A stretch of 61,226 bases of DNA, taken from contig NZ_PQSR01000037.1 in assembly GCF_002920635.1 (NCBI RefSeq), positions 1-61,226 of the forward strand. Reading direction: 5' to 3'. The notes beneath the pieces were generated by a model that was not told where the DNA came from, did not search any database, and saw only the letters and a list, made by a program, of their open reading frames with translations. Numbering within the stretch: position 1 is the stretch's first letter; each line of letters opens with the position of its first letter. The stretch comes from Streptomyces sp. Ru72. Its GTDB lineage: Bacteria; Actinomycetota; Actinomycetes; Streptomycetales; Streptomycetaceae. The translations under genes and the position numbers were made by a program. Shown one piece after another: positions 42,096-50,779 of the stretch.

Positions 42096-44195
42096 TCAGC
42101 CGATTCCGGGGATGAGGGAGATGAGCATGTCGATGATCTTGATGCCGATGAAAGGCGCGATGAGACCGCCGACGCCGTAGATCGCGAGGTTGCGGCGCAG
42201 CATCCTGTCCGCGCTCATCGGCCGGTACTGCACGCCCTTCAGGGACAGCGGCACCAACGCGATGATGATCAGCGCGTTGAAGACGACCGCCGACAGGATC
42301 GCCGAGTCCGGCGAGGCCAGGTGCATGATGTTCAGCTTGTCCAGCCCCGGGTAGACCGCCGCGAACAGCGCCGGGATGATCGCGAAGTACTTCGCGACGT
42401 CGTTGGCGATGGAGAACGTCGTGAGCGCGCCCCGGGTGATCAGGAGCTGCTTGCCGATCTCGACGATCTCGATGAGCTTGGTCGGGTTGGAGTCCAGGTC
42501 GACCACGTTGCCGGCCTCCTTGGCGGCTGACGTGCCGGTGTTCATGGCCACGCCGACGTCCGCCTGTGCGAGGGCGGGGGCGTCGTTCGTGCCGTCGCCG
42601 GTCATCGCGACCAGCTTGCCGCCGGCCTGCTCCCGCTTGATGAGGGCCATCTTGTCGTCGGGGGTGGCCTCGGCGAGGAAGTCGTCGACGCCCGCCTCCT
42701 CGGCGATCGCCTTCGCGGTCAGCGGGTTATCGCCGGTGATCATGACGGTCTTGATGCCCATACGGCGCAGCTCGTCGAACCGCTCGCGCATGCCCTCCTT
42801 GACGACGTCCTTCAGATGGATCACGCCCAGCACGCGGGCGCCCTTGTCGTCGTGCATGGCGACGAGCAGTGGGGTGCCGCCCGCCTCGGAGATCCGGTTG
42901 GTGATCTCGCCGACGTCCGCTGCGACGGTTCCGTCGTGCTCCTCGACCCAGGCGATGACGGAACCGGCCGCGCCCTTGCGGATCTTCCGGCCGTCGACGT
43001 CCACACCCGACATGCGGGTCTGGGCGGTGAAGGCGATCCACTCGGCGCCGACCAGTTCGCCCTGGTGCCGCTCGCGCAGCCCGTACTTCTCCTTCGCCAG
43101 GACGACGATGGAGCGGCCCTCCGGCGTCTCGTCGGCCAGCGACGAAAGCTGGGCGGCGTCGGCGACCTCGGCCTGAGTGGTGCCGTGCATCGGCACGAAC
43201 TCGGACGCCTGGCGGTTGCCGAGGGTGATGGTGCCCGTCTTGTCGAGCAGCAGGGTGGAGACGTCTCCGGCGGCCTCGACCGCGCGGCCCGACATCGCGA
43301 GGACGTTGCGCTGGACGAGACGGTCCATGCCGGCGATGCCGATCGCGGACAGCAGCGCGCCGATCGTCGTCGGGATGAGGCAGACTAGAAGAGCCACCAG
43401 GACGACCATCGTCAGATGCGTTCCCGCATAGGTCGCGAACGGCGGCAGCGTCGCCACCGCGAGCAGGAAGACGATGGTCAGCGACGCCAGCAGGATGTTC
43501 AGCGCGATCTCGTTCGGCGTCTTCTGCCGGGCCGCGCCTTCGACCAGGTTGATCATCCGGTCGATGAATGTCTCACCGGGCTTTGTCGTGATCTTGATGA
43601 CGATGCGGTCGGAGAGGACCTTCGTACCGCCGGTGACGGCGCTGCGGTCGCCGCCAGACTCGCGGATCACGGGTGCCGACTCGCCGGTGATGGCCGACTC
43701 GTCGACGGAGGCGACGCCTTCGACAACGTCACCGTCGCCGGGGATGATGTCGCCTGCCTCGCACACGACGAGGTCACCGATCTTCAGGTCGGTGCCCGGG
43801 ACCCGCTCCTCGGTGTCGCCCACGAGACGCCTGGCCACGGTGTCGGTCTTGGCCTTGCGCAACGTGTCTGCCTGCGCCTTGCCGCGGCCCTCGGCGACCG
43901 CCTCCGCCAGGTTGGCGAAGACGACGGTCAGCCACAGCCAGGCGCTGATCGCCCAGCCGAACCAGTCGCCCGGGTCCTTGAAGGAGAACAGCGTCGTCAG
44001 CACGGAGCCGATCCACACCACGAACATCACGGGGGACTTGACCATCACCCGGGGGTCGAGCTTGCGGAAGGCGTCCGGCAGCGACTTGACGAGCTGCTTG
44101 GGATCGAAGAGGCCCGCGCCGACACGGCCCTCGGCAGGCTTGTGCCCGGTGGGCACGTCGCTGTGCGGCGCCCGGGTCGGAGTGGCTGTGGACAT
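42096..44195 (-). CDS. kdpB: Potassium-transporting P-type ATPase subunit B
   Basis: 699 residues from ATG 44195, chosen for its AGAGGA ribosome site; ATG 44228, overlapping the kdpA stop as ATGA, would add 11 residues and is also possible. It is a P-type ATPase: actuator loop SVDESAITGESAPVI, phosphorylation motif LLLDKTGTITLGNRQ, nucleotide-binding TPEGRSIVVLAKEKYG, and hinge MITGDNPLTAKAIA with MTGDGTNDAPALAQADVGVA. It hydrolyses ATP to drive potassium uptake through KdpA. All key residues are present. Confidence 0.97.
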   Translation of the reverse strand: MSTATPTRAPHSDVPTGHKPAEGRVGAGLFDPKQLVKSLPDAFRKLDPRVMVKSPVMFVVWIGSVLTTLFSFKDPGDWFGWAISAWLWLTVVFANLAEAVAEGRGKAQADTLRKAKTDTVARRLVGDTEERVPGTDLKIGDLVVCEAGDIIPGDGDVVEGVASVDESAITGESAPVIRESGGDRSAVTGGTKVLSDRIVIKITTKPGETFIDRMINLVEGAARQKTPNEIALNILLASLTIVFLLAVATLPPFATYAGTHLTMVVLVALLVCLIPTTIGALLSAIGIAGMDRLVQRNVLAMSGRAVEAAGDVSTLLLDKTGTITLGNRQASEFVPMHGTTQAEVADAAQLSSLADETPEGRSIVVLAKEKYGLRERHQGELVGAEWIAFTAQTRMSGVDVDGRKIRKGAAGSVIAWVEEHDGTVAADVGEITNRISEAGGTPLLVAMHDDKGARVLGVIHLKDVVKEGMRERFDELRRMGIKTVMITGDNPLTAKAIAEEAGVDDFLAEATPDDKMALIKREQAGGKLVAMTGDGTNDAPALAQADVGVAMNTGTSAAKEAGNVVDLDSNPTKLIEIVEIGKQLLITRGALTTFSIANDVAKYFAIIPALFAAVYPGLDKLNIMHLASPDSAILSAVVFNALIIIALVPLSLKGVQYRPMSADRMLRRNLAIYGVGGLIAPFIGIKIIDMLISLIPGIG

Positions 44196-44224
44196 CGAGT
44201 CCTCTTGCTCGTGTTTACCAGTGG

Positions 44225-45919
44225 TCATGACGCCAGCCCCTCGGCCAGCGGGCCCAGCGCGAGGGCCGGGAAGTACGTCAGACCGGTGATGATCAGAATG
44301 GCGCCCACTAGCAGGCCGGTGAACAGCGGCTTCTCGGTGCGCAGGGTGCCCGCGGTGAACGGGACCGGCTTCTGCTCGGCCAGCGAGCCGGCCAGGGCGA
44401 GCACGAACACCATCGGCAGGAAGCGGCCGAGGATCATCGCGAGCCCGGTCATGGTGTTGAACCAGTCCGTGTTCGCGTTCAGGCCGGCGAAGGCCGAACC
44501 GTTGTTGTTCGACGCGGACGTGAAGGCGTACAGCACCTCGGAGAAGCCGTGGGCCCCGGAGTTGAGCATCGAGTGCGGGGGTGTGGGCAGGGCCATGGAT
44601 GCCGCGGTGAAGACGAGGACCAGGGCCGGAGTGATGAGGATGTAGCAGGCCGCCAGCTTGATCTCGCGGGAGCCGATCTTCTTGCCCAGGTACTCCGGTG
44701 TGCGGCCGACCATCAGACCGGCGATGAACACCGCGATCACGGCCATGACGAGCATGCCGTAGAGGCCGGAGCCGGTACCGCCGGGCGCGATCTCGCCCAG
44801 CATCATGCCGAGCATGGCGATGCCGCCGCCGAGACCGGTGAAGGAGGAGTGGAAGGAGTCCACCGCACCCGTCGACGTCAGGGTGGTCGACGTCGCGAAG
44901 ATCGACGACGATCCGACGCCGAAGCGGACCTCCTTGCCCTCCATCGCACCGCCCGCGAGCTGCAGGGCAGGGCCGTGGTGGGCGAACTCGCTCCACATCA
45001 TGAGGGCGACGAACCCGACCCCGATGGTGGCCATGGTCGCGAGGATCGCGTAGCCCTGCTTGACCGAGCCGACGATCACTCCGAAGGTCCGGGTCAGCGA
45101 GAACGGGATCACCAGCAGCAGGAAGATCTCGAAGAGGTTGGTGAACGGGGTCGGGTTCTCGAACGGGTGGGCGGAGTTGGCGTTGAAGTAGCCACCGCCG
45201 TTCGTGCCGAACTCCTTGATGGCCTCCTGGGAGGCGACCGCGCCGCCGTTCCACTGCTGCGAGCCGCCCAGGAACTGACCGACCTCGTGGATGCCGGAGA
45301 AGTTCTGGATGACGCCGCACGCCACGAGGACGATCGCGGCGATGGCCGCGCCCGGCACCAGGATGCGGATCGTGCCGCGCACCAGGTCGGTCCAGAAGTT
45401 GCCCAGTTCACCGGTGCGCTTCCGTGCGAAGCCGCGCACCAGCGCCACGGCCACCGCGATACCCACCGCGGCGGAGACGAAGTTCTGCACGGCCAGCCCG
45501 GCGGTCTGCACGACGTGCCCCATGGTCTGCTCGCCGGAGTACGACTGCCAGTCGGTGTTGGTGACGAACGACGCGGCTGTGTTGAACGCCTGCGCCGGGT
45601 CGATCGATTTGAAGCCCAGCGACAGCGGCAGCACGCCCTGGAGTCGCTGGAGCAGGTAGAGGAACAGGACACTGACCGCGGAGAAGGCGAGCAGACCGCG
45701 CAGGTAGGCCGGCCAGTGCATGTCCGCGTCCGGGTTGGAGCCGATGCCCTTGTAGATCCACTTCTCGACGCGCCAGTGCTTGTCGGAGGAGAAGACCTTG
45801 GCCATGTAGTCGCCGAGCGGGATGTAGGCGAGCGCCAGCGCGCCGATGAGGGCGAGCAGTTGGAGCACGCCGGCAGGTACGGGACCCATGTCGCCCGCTG
45901 CGGTAGCAGCTGATGTCAC
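44225..45919 (-). CDS. kdpA: Potassium-transporting ATPase subunit A
   Basis: 564 residues from GTG 45919, 2 bp after the kdpF stop. About ten membrane helices with the four pore-loop filter segments: ASFVTNTDWQSYSGE, KEFGTNGGGYFNANSAHPFE, a central GSSSIFATSTTLTSTGAVDS, and YAFTSASNNNGSAFAGL. KdpA is the potassium channel-like subunit that selects potassium with micromolar affinity. Its length and filter residues are normal. Confidence 0.97.
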   Translation of the reverse strand: MTSAATAAGDMGPVPAGVLQLLALIGALALAYIPLGDYMAKVFSSDKHWRVEKWIYKGIGSNPDADMHWPAYLRGLLAFSAVSVLFLYLLQRLQGVLPLSLGFKSIDPAQAFNTAASFVTNTDWQSYSGEQTMGHVVQTAGLAVQNFVSAAVGIAVAVALVRGFARKRTGELGNFWTDLVRGTIRILVPGAAIAAIVLVACGVIQNFSGIHEVGQFLGGSQQWNGGAVASQEAIKEFGTNGGGYFNANSAHPFENPTPFTNLFEIFLLLVIPFSLTRTFGVIVGSVKQGYAILATMATIGVGFVALMMWSEFAHHGPALQLAGGAMEGKEVRFGVGSSSIFATSTTLTSTGAVDSFHSSFTGLGGGIAMLGMMLGEIAPGGTGSGLYGMLVMAVIAVFIAGLMVGRTPEYLGKKIGSREIKLAACYILITPALVLVFTAASMALPTPPHSMLNSGAHGFSEVLYAFTSASNNNGSAFAGLNANTDWFNTMTGLAMILGRFLPMVFVLALAGSLAEQKPVPFTAGTLRTEKPLFTGLLVGAILIITGLTYFPALALGPLAEGLAS

Positions 45920-45921
45920 CG

Positions 45922-46011
45922 TCAGAACCTCTCCGGGAAGATCAGGGCGAGGACGAGATAGCCCAGCAGGGCGACGGCCACGACCAAGCCGACGATGTTC
46001 TCGACGGTCAC
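45922..46011 (-). CDS. kdpF: KdpF small membrane subunit
   Basis: 29 residues from GTG 46011 (starting TVENIVGLVVAVALLGYL and ending FPERF), too short for usual gene calling. A single membrane helix with the LxxALIFPERF ending is diagnostic. KdpF stabilises the Kdp complex. The start overlaps the stop of another tiny ORF (GTGA), and kdpA begins 2 bp after its stop. Confidence 0.9.
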   Translation of the reverse strand: MTVENIVGLVVAVALLGYLVLALIFPERF

Positions 46012-46091
46012 AGCTTGGTCACCCCCTTTGCGGCGAGGGCCACCAGCGCGAAGGCCGCCAGCGTGATGACGACGAAGGCCAGATCGGCCAT
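46008..46091 (-). CDS. 27-residue membrane peptide heading the kdp operon
   Basis: ATG 46091 has CAGGAG 6 bp upstream and opens MADLAFVVITLAAFALVALA followed by AKGVTKL, one hydrophobic helix with a basic end. Its stop overlaps the kdpF start, so translation is coupled. It is the first gene of the kdp transcript. It may be an extra small subunit of the transporter or a leader peptide setting kdpF translation. Confidence 0.7.
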   Translation of the reverse strand: MADLAFVVITLAAFALVALAAKGVTKL

Positions 46092-46168
46092 CGTGAACTC
46101 CTGGTTTGAGGTTCGGGTGGAACAAGAACGGTTAGAGGAAACCGCTTCTCCGGCCGGATTCGGTCGTC

Positions 46169-46220
46169 CCTTGACGGCCCTCATACGGCGGGCGCCACAG
46201 CTTTGACGGGACTCTTACGG
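46169..46220. promoter_or_regulatory. Two candidate KdpE boxes upstream of kdp operon
   Basis: On the minus strand, CCGTAAGAGTCCCGTCAAAG (46201-46220) and CCGTATGAGGGCCGTCAAGG (46169-46188) are direct repeats. Each consists of two CGTMA-like half-sites 11 bp apart, as expected for an OmpR-type dimer. Similar boxes occur at 46351 and 54349, and a looser one at 51150. Confidence 0.6.
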
Positions 46221-46350
46221 GCGCTGATCCATACCGGCGAGTAGCCCCTGCGTATCCGTGAGGGGCGTCACAGGGCAGTCATGACGACAGATGGGCTTTC
46301 CATCGCTCGCGGACGCTCCGCAATGGGAGCGCCAAGACCTGCCCCAGATT

Positions 46351-46370
46351 CGTCAGAGTGGCGTCAAGAG
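46351..46370. promoter_or_regulatory. Candidate KdpE box before membrane protein gene
   Basis: CGTCAGAGTGGCGTCAAGAG on the plus strand has the same CGTCA-N6-CGTCA layout as the boxes before kdp, 39 bp before the ATG at 46409. Confidence 0.5.
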
Positions 46371-46408
46371 GCGTTGATCCGGCTGCCCGTATGTCTACGG
46401 TCACCGGC

Positions 46409-46927
46409 ATGGGACGCCGCGACCACGCGCGCAAGGCGCCGGAGGATGCTCGCGCAGACACATCCGGTGACACCGCGCACGACCTCCGCTGGGCCCGGGA
46501 CGTGAAGGACTCCGTCCGCTGCGCCGGCGCGCTGCTCGTCCTGCTCCTGCTCATCGACTGGGGATCGGGCCGACGGGCGCTGCGGCGCGGGGCCCTGTGG
46601 CTCGCCCTGGCGCTGCTCCTGCTCCTCGTGCTGTACCCCGCCCAGGTCTCTGCCAGCGAGGGCCGGCTGGCCTCGCGCCGGTTGCTGCGCGAGCGCCGGG
46701 TCCGTACGGAGCTGCTGGTGTCCGTCCGCTGGCTGGACGGCGTCTCCCCACGGCTCCTGCTACGGGACGCGCTCGGCGGCCGAGTGCAGATCGACCCGGA
46801 CGTCCTCGTGCGCAACCCCCGGCTGTGGTACCGACGGGACGAGGGCGCCCGGAAGGCGGCAGCCGACGGCCTGCTGCTGTGCGGGGGCGACCGCATTGCG
46901 CAGCCTCTCGCGACGCATCGACCGTGA
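46409..46927 (+). CDS. Membrane protein, paralog of the 54.4-kb gene
   Basis: 172 residues from ATG 46409 (another ATG at 46391 is possible; neither has a clear ribosome site). Two hydrophobic stretches (CAGALLVLLLLIDWGSG, LWLALALLLLLVLYPAQV) precede a soluble domain (LASRRLLRERRVRTELLVSV, LRDALGGRVQIDPDVLVRNP). The same layout and many identical positions occur in the 54440-54958 protein. The C-terminus appears frameshifted near 46891: the neighbouring frame gives LRSLSRRIDRETARA, matching the paralog's LEHLGRQIDGETAQA. Divergent from kdp, with a candidate KdpE box in front; function unknown. Confidence 0.75.
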   Translation: MGRRDHARKAPEDARADTSGDTAHDLRWARDVKDSVRCAGALLVLLLLIDWGSGRRALRRGALWLALALLLLLVLYPAQVSASEGRLASRRLLRERRVRTELLVSVRWLDGVSPRLLLRDALGGRVQIDPDVLVRNPRLWYRRDEGARKAAADGLLLCGGDRIAQPLATHRP

Positions 46928-47159
46928 GACCGCCCGCGCCGAGAAGAAGGGCGAGGGCCGCGTAGCCGTGGGTGAGGGTGGTCAGCGAGGCGACCGCCGC
47001 GACGAGCAACGGGTCGCCCGCGTCACCGAGTTGACCGTCGAGTTCGGCGGCGCCCCTGGTCTGACCGAGGCGTTCCGTGGGGGTCGCGCTCTCCCTGAAT
47101 GAGATCAAGACGATCCTCGATGACGCAGCGGCCGCCTGCCGCCCTCCTCCTTCAGGGCC

Positions 47160-47213
47160 GGGCGCCGCAGGTCCCGCATCTGGGCTTGTCCTCGACCGCC
47201 AAGATCCGCATCC
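47160..47213 (-). pseudogene. 5' remnant of a second OmpR-type response regulator
   Basis: ATG 47213 gives MRILAVEDKP on the minus strand, nearly the same start as the truncated regulator at 2710. A one-base loss then breaks the frame, although DNA similarity to that gene continues for about 50 bp. The upstream promoter region also matches (see 47259-47281). Confidence 0.65.
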
Positions 47214-47258
47214 GTGCCTTCCCGCCGCTTCCGCGCGCCCTTTGGCTCCCAGGATTCT

Positions 47259-47281
47259 GGCCGCTGATGTAGCTGTCATGA
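47259..47281. promoter_or_regulatory. Third copy of the OmpR-type operator
   Basis: CCGCTGATGTAGCTGTCATG matches the sites at 2768-2787 and 2807-2826 except for one base in the core. It lies at the same distance from a regulator-gene start (here a remnant at 47213). Confidence 0.6.
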
Positions 47282-47318
47282 ACCCCGGACGTGTCCACCG
47301 GCCTGTACACACATCGCC

Positions 47319-47390
47319 ACCCAGCTCGGCGTGCCGGTCGAGGTAGCGCCCGCCACCCAGCTCGGCGTGCCGGTCGAGGTAGCGCCCGCC
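47319..47390 (+). repeat. Two tandem 36-bp repeats, 12 codons each
   Basis: A 36-bp unit encoding TQLGVPVEVAPA is perfectly repeated at 47319-47354 and 47355-47390. The frame continues AARTETIDGIPVRMELPAAR to a stop at 47460-47462, which reads like the C-terminus of a real protein whose 5' part is lost. Confidence 0.6.
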
Positions 47391-47596
47391 GCCCGGACCG
47401 AGACCATCGACGGCATCCCCGTCCGCATGGAGTTACCTGCGGCTCGGCTTGAGGGATCGTGATCGGTAGGAGTTTCGCATTTCGGTAGTCTGGTAAGTCC
47501 TTCTGCTCCCTCTGAGCATCATGTGATCACGCCAGAGGCCCGATCCGATACAAAGTTCCTGATCACGTCGCGTGTGCGGCTGTTATCGTCGCTCGC

Positions 47597-48181
47597 ATGG
47601 CTGAACTCATCGCCCCCACGGAACGACTGCATTCCTCGTGGCTCACGGCGCGCGATGAGTGGCAGCCGGGTGCCCACCAAGATGGCGCCGGCCTGCGTCT
47701 GGTTGCCGACGATGACCTTGACAGCCCGGAAGGGTTCGCCACATGGGTCGAGCGACTGCGCCAGCAGTCAGACCGGTCTCTGCCTGTCGGGGAAGGACGC
47801 GTCCACGCCACCCACTGGTGGATCGTCGACGACGAGACCTACCTGGGGGCCATTGACCTTCGGCACTATCTGAACGCCTTTCTGCTCGAAGGCGGCGGAC
47901 ACATCGGCTACAGCATTCGGCCCTCTGCCAGGAGACAGGGACTGGCTACGTGGGCGCTGGGAGAGGTCCTGCTCAAGGCGCCGGGGCTCGGTCTGGACCG
48001 GGTCCTTCTCACCTGTGACGATGGCAACGTCGGTTCGGCGCGCACCATCGAGAGCAACGGCGGCGTTCTGGAAGATGTGCGCAGCACCGAGATCGGGGTC
48101 AAGCGCCGCTACTGGATCGTTCTCGATGGCGCTGGTCACAACCATTCGCTAATGGCGGCGACGAGGACGGTTGCCTCGTAG
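47597..48181 (+). CDS. GNAT-family acetyltransferase, 3' end altered by IS5
   Basis: ATG 47597. The body is a GNAT domain: VHATHWWIVDDETYLGAIDL, HIGYSIRPSARRQGLATWAL (acetyl-CoA loop) and LLTCDDGNVGSARTIESNGG with the terminal strand KRRYWIVLDGAG. After about residue 180 the frame enters the end of an IS5-type transposase remnant and adds a foreign tail (HNHSLMAATRTVAS). The domain itself seems complete, so it may still fold. Substrate unknown. Confidence 0.78.
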   Translation: MAELIAPTERLHSSWLTARDEWQPGAHQDGAGLRLVADDDLDSPEGFATWVERLRQQSDRSLPVGEGRVHATHWWIVDDETYLGAIDLRHYLNAFLLEGGGHIGYSIRPSARRQGLATWALGEVLLKAPGLGLDRVLLTCDDGNVGSARTIESNGGVLEDVRSTEIGVKRRYWIVLDGAGHNHSLMAATRTVAS

Positions 48182-48387
48182 CGGACCGGGAGTTTGTCGT
48201 AGCTTGTGGCCACGGCCCGATGCCTCTTGAGGCGGTTGATGCCGCACTCGACCGCGTGGCGCTCGCGGTAGTCGATCTTGTCGAACTTCGGGGGGCGTCC
48301 TCCGTTGGAACCGCGCTTCGGGTTGCGAACGGAGTCGGCCTTGTGCTCGCACTGCGGTGAGCCTCCACACTGCCAGGCCGTGATCAC
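48136..48387 (-). pseudogene. IS5-family transposase, C-terminal fragment
   Basis: The C-terminal part of an IS5-type DDE transposase: NPKRGSNGGRPPKFDKIDYR, ERHAVECGINRLKRHRAVAT with the catalytic Glu, and YDKLPVRYEATVLVAAISEW to the stop at 48136. The N-terminal two-thirds are missing. Its end is fused to the 3' end of the acetyltransferase gene. Confidence 0.85.
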
Positions 48388-48480
48388 GATCGACCCGCCT
48401 CACCTCGCCCTTCTTTGTGCGTCGACGCGAAGCCGGGAAGGGGGAATGGGCCGGGCGGGCGGGTGTTGCCCGGGCTCGGG

Positions 48481-49182
48481 TCACTCGCGCCGGCCGGCGC
48501 GATCGGCGGTGAGGCGGGCCTCGAAGCCGTCGAGGAGGCAATGAAAGCCGAACGCGAAGGTGTTGTCGGGCGCTGCGGCGTACTCCGTGGCGGCCCTGGT
48601 GCTGAGGCGTTCGCGCAGGCGCGGGAATTGCATGGCGGTCTCGGTGGCGCGGGTCATGGCGTCGGCCATCAGTTGCTCAACGTCTGCGCCGTTCTTGCTC
48701 AGCCGGCGGTTGAGCGCGACCTGTGCGGCAGGGCCGAGCGCGCTGCCGAGTACGAAGGTGAACACGGTGGCGGCCGCCCGGTCCGCGTCGGCGGCGGCGA
48801 AGCCCGCCTTTTCGTATATGGCGAGGCTGAGGTCGTTGTGCCGGGCCTGGCGGGGTCCGTGCAGGAGGTGGCTGCCGTATGCCTGGACGAGCCAGGGGTG
48901 CCGGGTGAGCATCGCGTGCATGCCGGAGGCATGGGCGGTGGCGGCCGTGCGCCAGTCGGTGGCGTCGAGATCGGGCAGCTCGACCTCGTGCCAAATCGCG
49001 TCGCTAGCGAGTCGGACCAGGTCGTCCTTGGTCTTGATGTGCCAGTAGACGGCCGTGGCGGCCGAGCCGAGCCGTTTCGCCAGGCTTCGCATGTTGAGGC
49101 CGTCCAGTCCCTCGTCGTCGAGCAGCTCGATGGCCGCACGGACGATCCGGTCTGCGGTCAGGGTGTCTCGCGGCATGGCCAT
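48481..49182 (-). CDS. TetR-family regulator (TetR_C_1 type)
   Basis: 233 residues from ATG 49182 (MAMPRDTLTADRIVRAAIEL); ATG 49176 is an equal choice. The DNA-binding helices are MRSLAKRLGSAATAVYWHIK, and the ligand domain resembles TetR class proteins (HPWLVQAYGSHLLHGPRQAR, DADRAAATVFTFVLGSALGP). It is divergent from a serine hydrolase gene and three 13-bp boxes fill the 97-bp gap, so it probably represses both. Confidence 0.9.
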   Translation of the reverse strand: MAMPRDTLTADRIVRAAIELLDDEGLDGLNMRSLAKRLGSAATAVYWHIKTKDDLVRLASDAIWHEVELPDLDATDWRTAATAHASGMHAMLTRHPWLVQAYGSHLLHGPRQARHNDLSLAIYEKAGFAAADADRAAATVFTFVLGSALGPAAQVALNRRLSKNGADVEQLMADAMTRATETAMQFPRLRERLSTRAATEYAAAPDNTFAFGFHCLLDGFEARLTADRAGRRE

Positions 49183-49189
49183 CACCTTA

Positions 49190-49262
49190 CTTGAACTTAG
49201 TTCACGCAAGACTTGCACTTTGTTCGAGTAGCGGCCTACGCTCGCTCGTACTTAGTTCAAGT
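49190..49262. promoter_or_regulatory. Three 13-bp TetR boxes
   Basis: ACTTAGTTCAAGT (49250-49262) and ACTTTGTTCGAGT (49217-49229) are direct copies. ACTTGAACTTAGT (49190-49202) is the inverted copy and forms the palindrome TGAACTTAGTTCA at 49192-49204. They cover the divergent promoter between the TetR and serine hydrolase genes. Confidence 0.65.
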
Positions 49263-49278
49263 GACCGGAGGGGGAGCA

Positions 49279-50654
49279 ATGTCGCAGGACAAGCTGTCGG
49301 AGTTCGTCAAGGCGCAGGCCACGGAGCTGGGAGTTCCTGGCGCCGCCGTGGGGGTGCTCCTGGACGGCCAGGAGATCTACGTCTCGCACGGCGTGACGAG
49401 CCTCAGCAATCCGCTGCCGGTCGACGAGAAGACGCTGTTCCCTGCGGCGTCAGTGTCCAAGACCTTCACTGCGACCGCGCTGATGCGCCTGATCGCCGAG
49501 GAGAAGGTGGACCTGGATGCGCCGGTGCGGCGCTACGTGCCCGAGTTGAAGCTTGCAGACGAGCAGGCCGCGGGGCAGATCACCGTCCTGAACCTGCTCA
49601 ACCACACCGCGGGCCTGGACTGGAACCTGATCGACGACGGCGAAGGCGACCGCTCCCTGGCCGGGCTCGTGGCGAAGCTGCCCCAGCTGCCGCTGATCGC
49701 ACCGCCCGGGACCCGCGCCTCCTACAGCCAGGCCGGATACAACCTGGCCGGGCGGATCGTCGAGAAGGTCACGGACCTGCCTTTCGAGCGGGCCATGGCC
49801 TCGCTCGTCCTGGAGCCGGTGGGCCTTGCGGACACCGTGTACGGCCTGTCCGAGGTGATGGTCCGCAAGTTCGCCGTGGGCTACAACCGCGGCGACGACG
49901 GCGAACTGCGCCCCGCCCGGCCCTGGGGAGCGTTCAAGGAGGGCGCGCGCGGCGACAACCCCGGCGGCGGCCTCGCCTCCTCGGTGAGCGATCTGCTGCG
50001 CTGGGCACGGTTCCACCTCGGCGACGGCGAGGGCGTGCTGCCCGCGGCGGAGCTGCACCGCATGCGGGAGCAGACGGTCGAGCTGCGCGCAGCACGCTCG
50101 GCGACGGCTTCGGCATCTGCTGGTTCCTGCGCGACCTGGACGGCCTACACGGGATCGGCCAAGGCGGCTCGGGTAACGGCCAGTTCGCCGAACTGCTCAT
50201 CGTGCCCGAGCGCAACTTCGCGGTGGTCTCCCTGGCCAACGTCGGCCCGGACGGCTATCCCTTCAACCAGTCCGTCCTACGGTGGGCACTCGAGCACTAC
50301 CTCGGCATCGTCGAGAAGACGGTGGAGCCGCTCCCATACGACGAGGAACAGGCCCAACAGGTCGTCGGCCGCTACGAGATCGACGCCATAAACCTCGACA
50401 TCGACACCGACGGCACCCGTCTCACCCTGGCGGTCGGGATCAAGCCGGAGATCCGCGAGGCATCGGACGAGGAAATGCCCCCGGACCACCCGGCCGCGGC
50501 CATCGGCTTCCTTCCCGGCGACGGCGACGAGTACATCGTCACCGAAGGAGGCCTCAAGGGACAGCGCGGCTACTTCTCCCGCGACGCCAACGGCGCGATC
50601 ACAGGCGTCGACCTTGCCGGCCGTCTCTTCAACCGGGTCCAGGAAGCATCCTGA
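49279..50654 (+). pseudogene. Beta-lactamase-like serine hydrolase, one frameshift
   Basis: ATG 49279 has GGAGGGGGA upstream. The catalytic SVSK is in FPAASVSKTFTATALMRLIA (about residue 60), the Tyr motif is RASYSQAGYNLAGRIVEK (about residue 150), and the flanking LNLLNHTAGLDW is typical. A one-base loss near 50090 shifts the frame. The remaining part (STLGDGFGICWFLRDLDGLH, then GIGQGGSGNGQFAELLIVPE) is perfectly conserved in the next frame, ending with a DUF3471-like domain at 50654. No signal peptide. Probably an esterase-type enzyme induced through the divergent TetR; the shift may be a sequencing indel. Confidence 0.85.
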
Positions 50655-50779
50655 TCCAACGCAGGAGGGGAGGTCCGAAGCGGCCGCCCCTTCCGGCACC
50701 TTGGTGTCCTGCCAACGCTTAGGGTTGCGGCCCTCCCGGGGGAATTGCTGTGGGCGGACTCGTCGACGCCCGCGGGCGA

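Noticed and set aside
46092..46390. Possible c-di-AMP (ydaO-type) riboswitch before kdp
   Set aside because: Potassium genes are sometimes preceded by this riboswitch, but I could not find its conserved core; the region is better explained by paired direct repeats for a response regulator.
46928..47100. Minus-strand hydrophobic frame (LLVAAVASLTTLTHGYAALA)
   Set aside because: It overlaps the likely continuation of the 46.4-kb protein on the plus strand and shows no start or family match.
47077..47160. MerR-like frame (VALSLNEIKTILDDAAAAC)
   Set aside because: The few residues recall a MerR dimer helix, but no DNA-binding part is present and the frame lies between clear remnants; too short to support.
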